A stretch of DNA of 64,000 nt from Aphrophora alni (taxonomy: Eukaryota > Arthropoda > Insecta > Hemiptera > Aphrophoridae), in assembly GCA_963513935.1 (NCBI GenBank), contig OY740771.1, forward strand, positions 10,321,138 through 10,385,137, written 5' to 3'. Shown piece by piece: positions 61,445 to 64,000 of the stretch. The notes under the pieces were generated by a model. It was not told the DNA's origin. It did not search any database and saw only the letters and a list, made by a program, of their open reading frames with translations. Each line of letters begins with the position of its first letter. The first letter of the stretch is position 1. Made by a program: the position numbers and the translations under genes.

Positions 61445-63707
61445 CTACAAATATATACAATAGATTAATTTTACTTTCTGACTTCTGACATAAAATATAT
61501 GTATAATACACTAATTATATTTTTAAAATAAGAAAATATTTATACTATGAAAATACTCAGTTTTGCTAGATACTGATGGAAAACGTACAGAGCCGATTCC
61601 TATAAATACAAGTGAGCAAAGCTTAATTATGAGTTTAATCTCACTTTAAACCTATTATTATTTGGTTTTTATTGGATAGGAGACGAACAGGCTTCCCTGA
61701 AATTAATATCTATAGCTTCCATCAATAGTAAACAAAGAAAATCAATTAAAACATTGAATTATTTCATAAGCACTGCTCATTTCATCAGCCTGTTTGCACA
61801 CTAATTTAAACTGTGTAGCCAACCATGGACATGTGAAATTTGGCATAACAGTAAATTATACAAAATGTTATTAAACTGTTATAGTTCAAAAATTATAAAT
61901 AAGCCCGTTGAAAAGGAAGGTAGGTAAGAAGGGTTTCAAGTTTAGGGTGTTCTCTAGATTTGGTGACCCATTGATAGGCTGTTTTTCATGTCCTTAATTC
62001 TGATTGATTATATTCTAGAAAGAGTAATTTTTGTGGTAAAACAAGTCATAAAAATAGTGATGTTATGGCTCGCTGCAGATTGTGCAGATGGTTTTATCTA
62101 TATCCCTCACTTTTAGATCATGTCTACGACCTAGCCTATCAATGCATCATCAAATCCAGAAAATCCCCTTTCACTCAGGGGCTCATAGTGAGTAGGGTGT
62201 GGCAAACATAAGAACCTCAGCTCGATCTACATCTTCCTTCATGTAAGTCTTGGGTTCGATCCCCTTCTTTCACTTTTTCTCTCGACTAACCCCTATTATT
62301 GTTCTCTTTTGAGCCTGACGCTATTAGAGTAGCCGATCATCTAAAGGTTTCTTATCATCTAAACCAGATTTGAGATAACTTTTGATAAACAATACAAATG
62401 TATTTACAACAAAAATTATGTCTTACATACACAATTTTCTATCTTTAAATTCTAGCATTCATAATAGTTTCTGATAGATTTATATTTGTACAAAACTATT
62501 GATTAGAAGACAAAACTAAATAAGTTAGTACCATTGGATACAGCATGAAACAAACTTTCAAGTTATAATTATGGCTTCAATTATTCAGTAACTAATGGAG
62601 CTATCGAATACCATGTGTGTTTAAATATGAATTAAACTGACAGTTTACCACTATTATTATCTCTACACTGTTATTTATAGGCTATTGGTATTGTCTTTAT
62701 TTTCTCATGAAAAGGTAGAATTAGAGTCAATAGTCTAAATAATGAAGCATTTCAATTTCACGAGACGATGTTTCAAGTTGTTACACATGCATAGACTTTG
62801 TACCATTGACGCAAGACAGACTTGGCGAATTCCCAAATTCAATGATTTTACCAAATATGGACAATCAAATACGGTTTTCAGCCAATGCCTTTACTTTTAT
62901 GTTTCTTGTCTGGAGGGGGGGTTAAGACAAGTAGATAGTTTTTGTCTGGAACCCATTGATTATAACATTCGGTTAAAGTTGTAATAGTTAAATAGGTGTT
63001 ATTATATTTTTGTTTTTATATCTTGGGATCTAATAGATGGATTTGAATAAAACTGGTGCCGTAATCTTTCTTATAAAAGCTCTAGAATATGTCTGAATGA
63101 TTCACGTATCAATTCAATTATTTTTATTGTTTAATAAAATGGCCAAAACCAATAATTGCATACAAATTGCTGTACCTTTACAAATAATTGATGACAATCA
63201 TTATTCTTCAGGAATTAATGGTGTTTGTATCGAGTAATAAGAACATTCTAAATTTCCAATAAAAATATTGAATCTAACCTCTAAAAATCGTAGATTAATG
63301 TCTAAACTTAGAGGCATAAAAGTATCCCATTTTAATTATTTTATTTTAATTAAATTATTCTAAATGGACTCAAATTTTAGAGATTTTTATGTACAATTAG
63401 GTGGTAAACCAAAAAAAAAAATTACAACTTTTATTTTCCGAGAAAAAAAAAATTTGGAATGTGATTTTTTTATACAAATAAAAATTGATGAAAAGACGAA
63501 CAATCTAAAAAAAATAAAATGTTCTATGACATTTAATTACAGAGATCTGAAAATAAAATAATAATAAAATTAGTTTCACCTAACCTAACCTATCAGATTT
63601 TTTAATATTTTTTATCAATATATTACTACTAGTTTTATACTCTAAAAGATAAAAAATATAAACATGACACTACTTATAACATTACCAGATTATATACTAC
63701 CACTGAC
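61445..63707 (-). other. TMEM164 homologue intron
   Basis: 2.3-kb intron holding dispersed repeat copy B (61655-62165) and, next to it, a B-box-like GGGTTCGATCCC at 62251-62262. A Lys-rich 65-codon plus-strand frame at 63364-63561 has no recognisable domain. Confidence 0.55.
61655..62165. repeat. Dispersed repeat, copy B
   Basis: Partner of 56365-56880, more diverged. Shared blocks include GATTTGGTGACCCATTGAT, ATTCTAGAAAGAGTAATTTT and ATCATGTCTACGACC-like sequence. Confidence 0.55.
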
Positions 63708-64000
63708 CTGTAATGCTGTAGTGACATGACAAGGGTTTAGAAGAAATATCACAGTCCTTGAAGAGAATTTAAACCCGATTTCTATGCCCCAAATAAGTGA
63801 CATTAACACAAGCAGAACACGTTTCCCCGTTGGTTCAACGACCTTACTACAATCTACATCCAATGGTGAAAGATTTCTAAAGCCCCATCTCATCAATGGA
63901 ATGGTGAGACTCACCACAAGAAGAGTTTCAAAAATACGAGTTTTCATCGTGAGAAACTGAGTACATTCTGGTCCTCCGTTCCCAGCGACTGTGATGTTCA
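63708..64000 (-). CDS. TMEM164: TMEM164 homologue, first exon in window (5' part beyond the right edge)
   Basis: Multi-pass membrane protein of the TMEM164 family. The human protein is reported to be an acyltransferase that makes arachidonoyl ether phospholipids and depends on Cys123 (established knowledge). The frame is open to the right edge and reads NITVAGNGGPECTQFLTM, then ETLLVVSLTIPLMRWGF, and VLLVLMSLIWGIEIGFKF followed by VIFLLNPCHVTTALQ. It matches human FAGNGGPDCAAFLS and FGVEVGFKF...YLLNPCH. The catalytic cysteine of NPCH is kept (codon 63731-63729). Donor GTCAGT, phase 0. The start codon and upstream residues lie outside the window; the internal ATG at 63945 is not the start, because the matching sequence begins before it. 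Confidence 0.94.

Noticed and set aside
62251..62262. tRNA gene from GGGTTCGATCCC
   Set aside because: Only a B-box-like word; no A box, no cloverleaf could be drawn around it.
63364..63561. 65-codon Lys-rich plus-strand frame as a gene inside the intron
   Set aside because: A-rich composition explains the Lys and Asn content; no family recognised.

Overview
The window is AT-rich, intron-rich animal DNA, almost certainly from an insect. It holds one complete gene and most of a second, and the rest is largely transposon-derived. The organism call rests on three things: a 255-residue F-box/SPRY protein that matches insect Fsn in exact length and exon-joined sequence, abundant mariner, Tigger and piggyBac relics with TA or TTAA target sites, and LINE tails of jockey/R1 type. 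A hemipteran is my guess, but nothing here proves it.

Layout. At about 0.6-1.2 kb there is a divergent promoter-like region; a possible first coding exon of an unrecognised gene lies on the minus strand. Fsn (FBXO45 orthologue; ubiquitin-ligase substrate adaptor) runs on the plus strand as three coding exons: 1188-1769, 9427-9517 and 23713-23807. Intron 1 (7.7 kb) carries three large inverted-repeat blocks, a possible tRNA-derived SINE and a broken mariner-like transposon. Intron 2 (14.2 kb) carries a tandem duplication that overlaps a Tigger-type MITE, a TIR element with TA target sites, and a nested structure. In that structure a small foldback element, whose two 121-bp arms each contain a 72-nt tRNA-like sequence, has been split by a 7.9-kb LTR retrotransposon. 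The retrotransposon lies antisense to Fsn, has 2.1-kb near-identical LTRs, an intact gag, and a pol cut off inside reverse transcriptase.

From 23.8 to 54.6 kb I see no firm gene. This gap holds MITEs of two TA-target families, a piggyBac-like deletion derivative, two degenerate mariner copies, LINE debris and one isolated exon-like segment.

The last 9.4 kb carries five minus-strand coding exons of a TMEM164 homologue (multi-pass membrane acyltransferase family), converging on Fsn; its 5' end is beyond the right edge. Its introns hold LINE fragments, a dispersed repeat and another Tigger-type MITE, and a 0.9-kb TA-target element sits about 100 bp past its stop codon.

The two host genes are not functionally linked in any way I can see. 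The most unusual structure is the nested tRNA-armed foldback plus short-pol LTR element.
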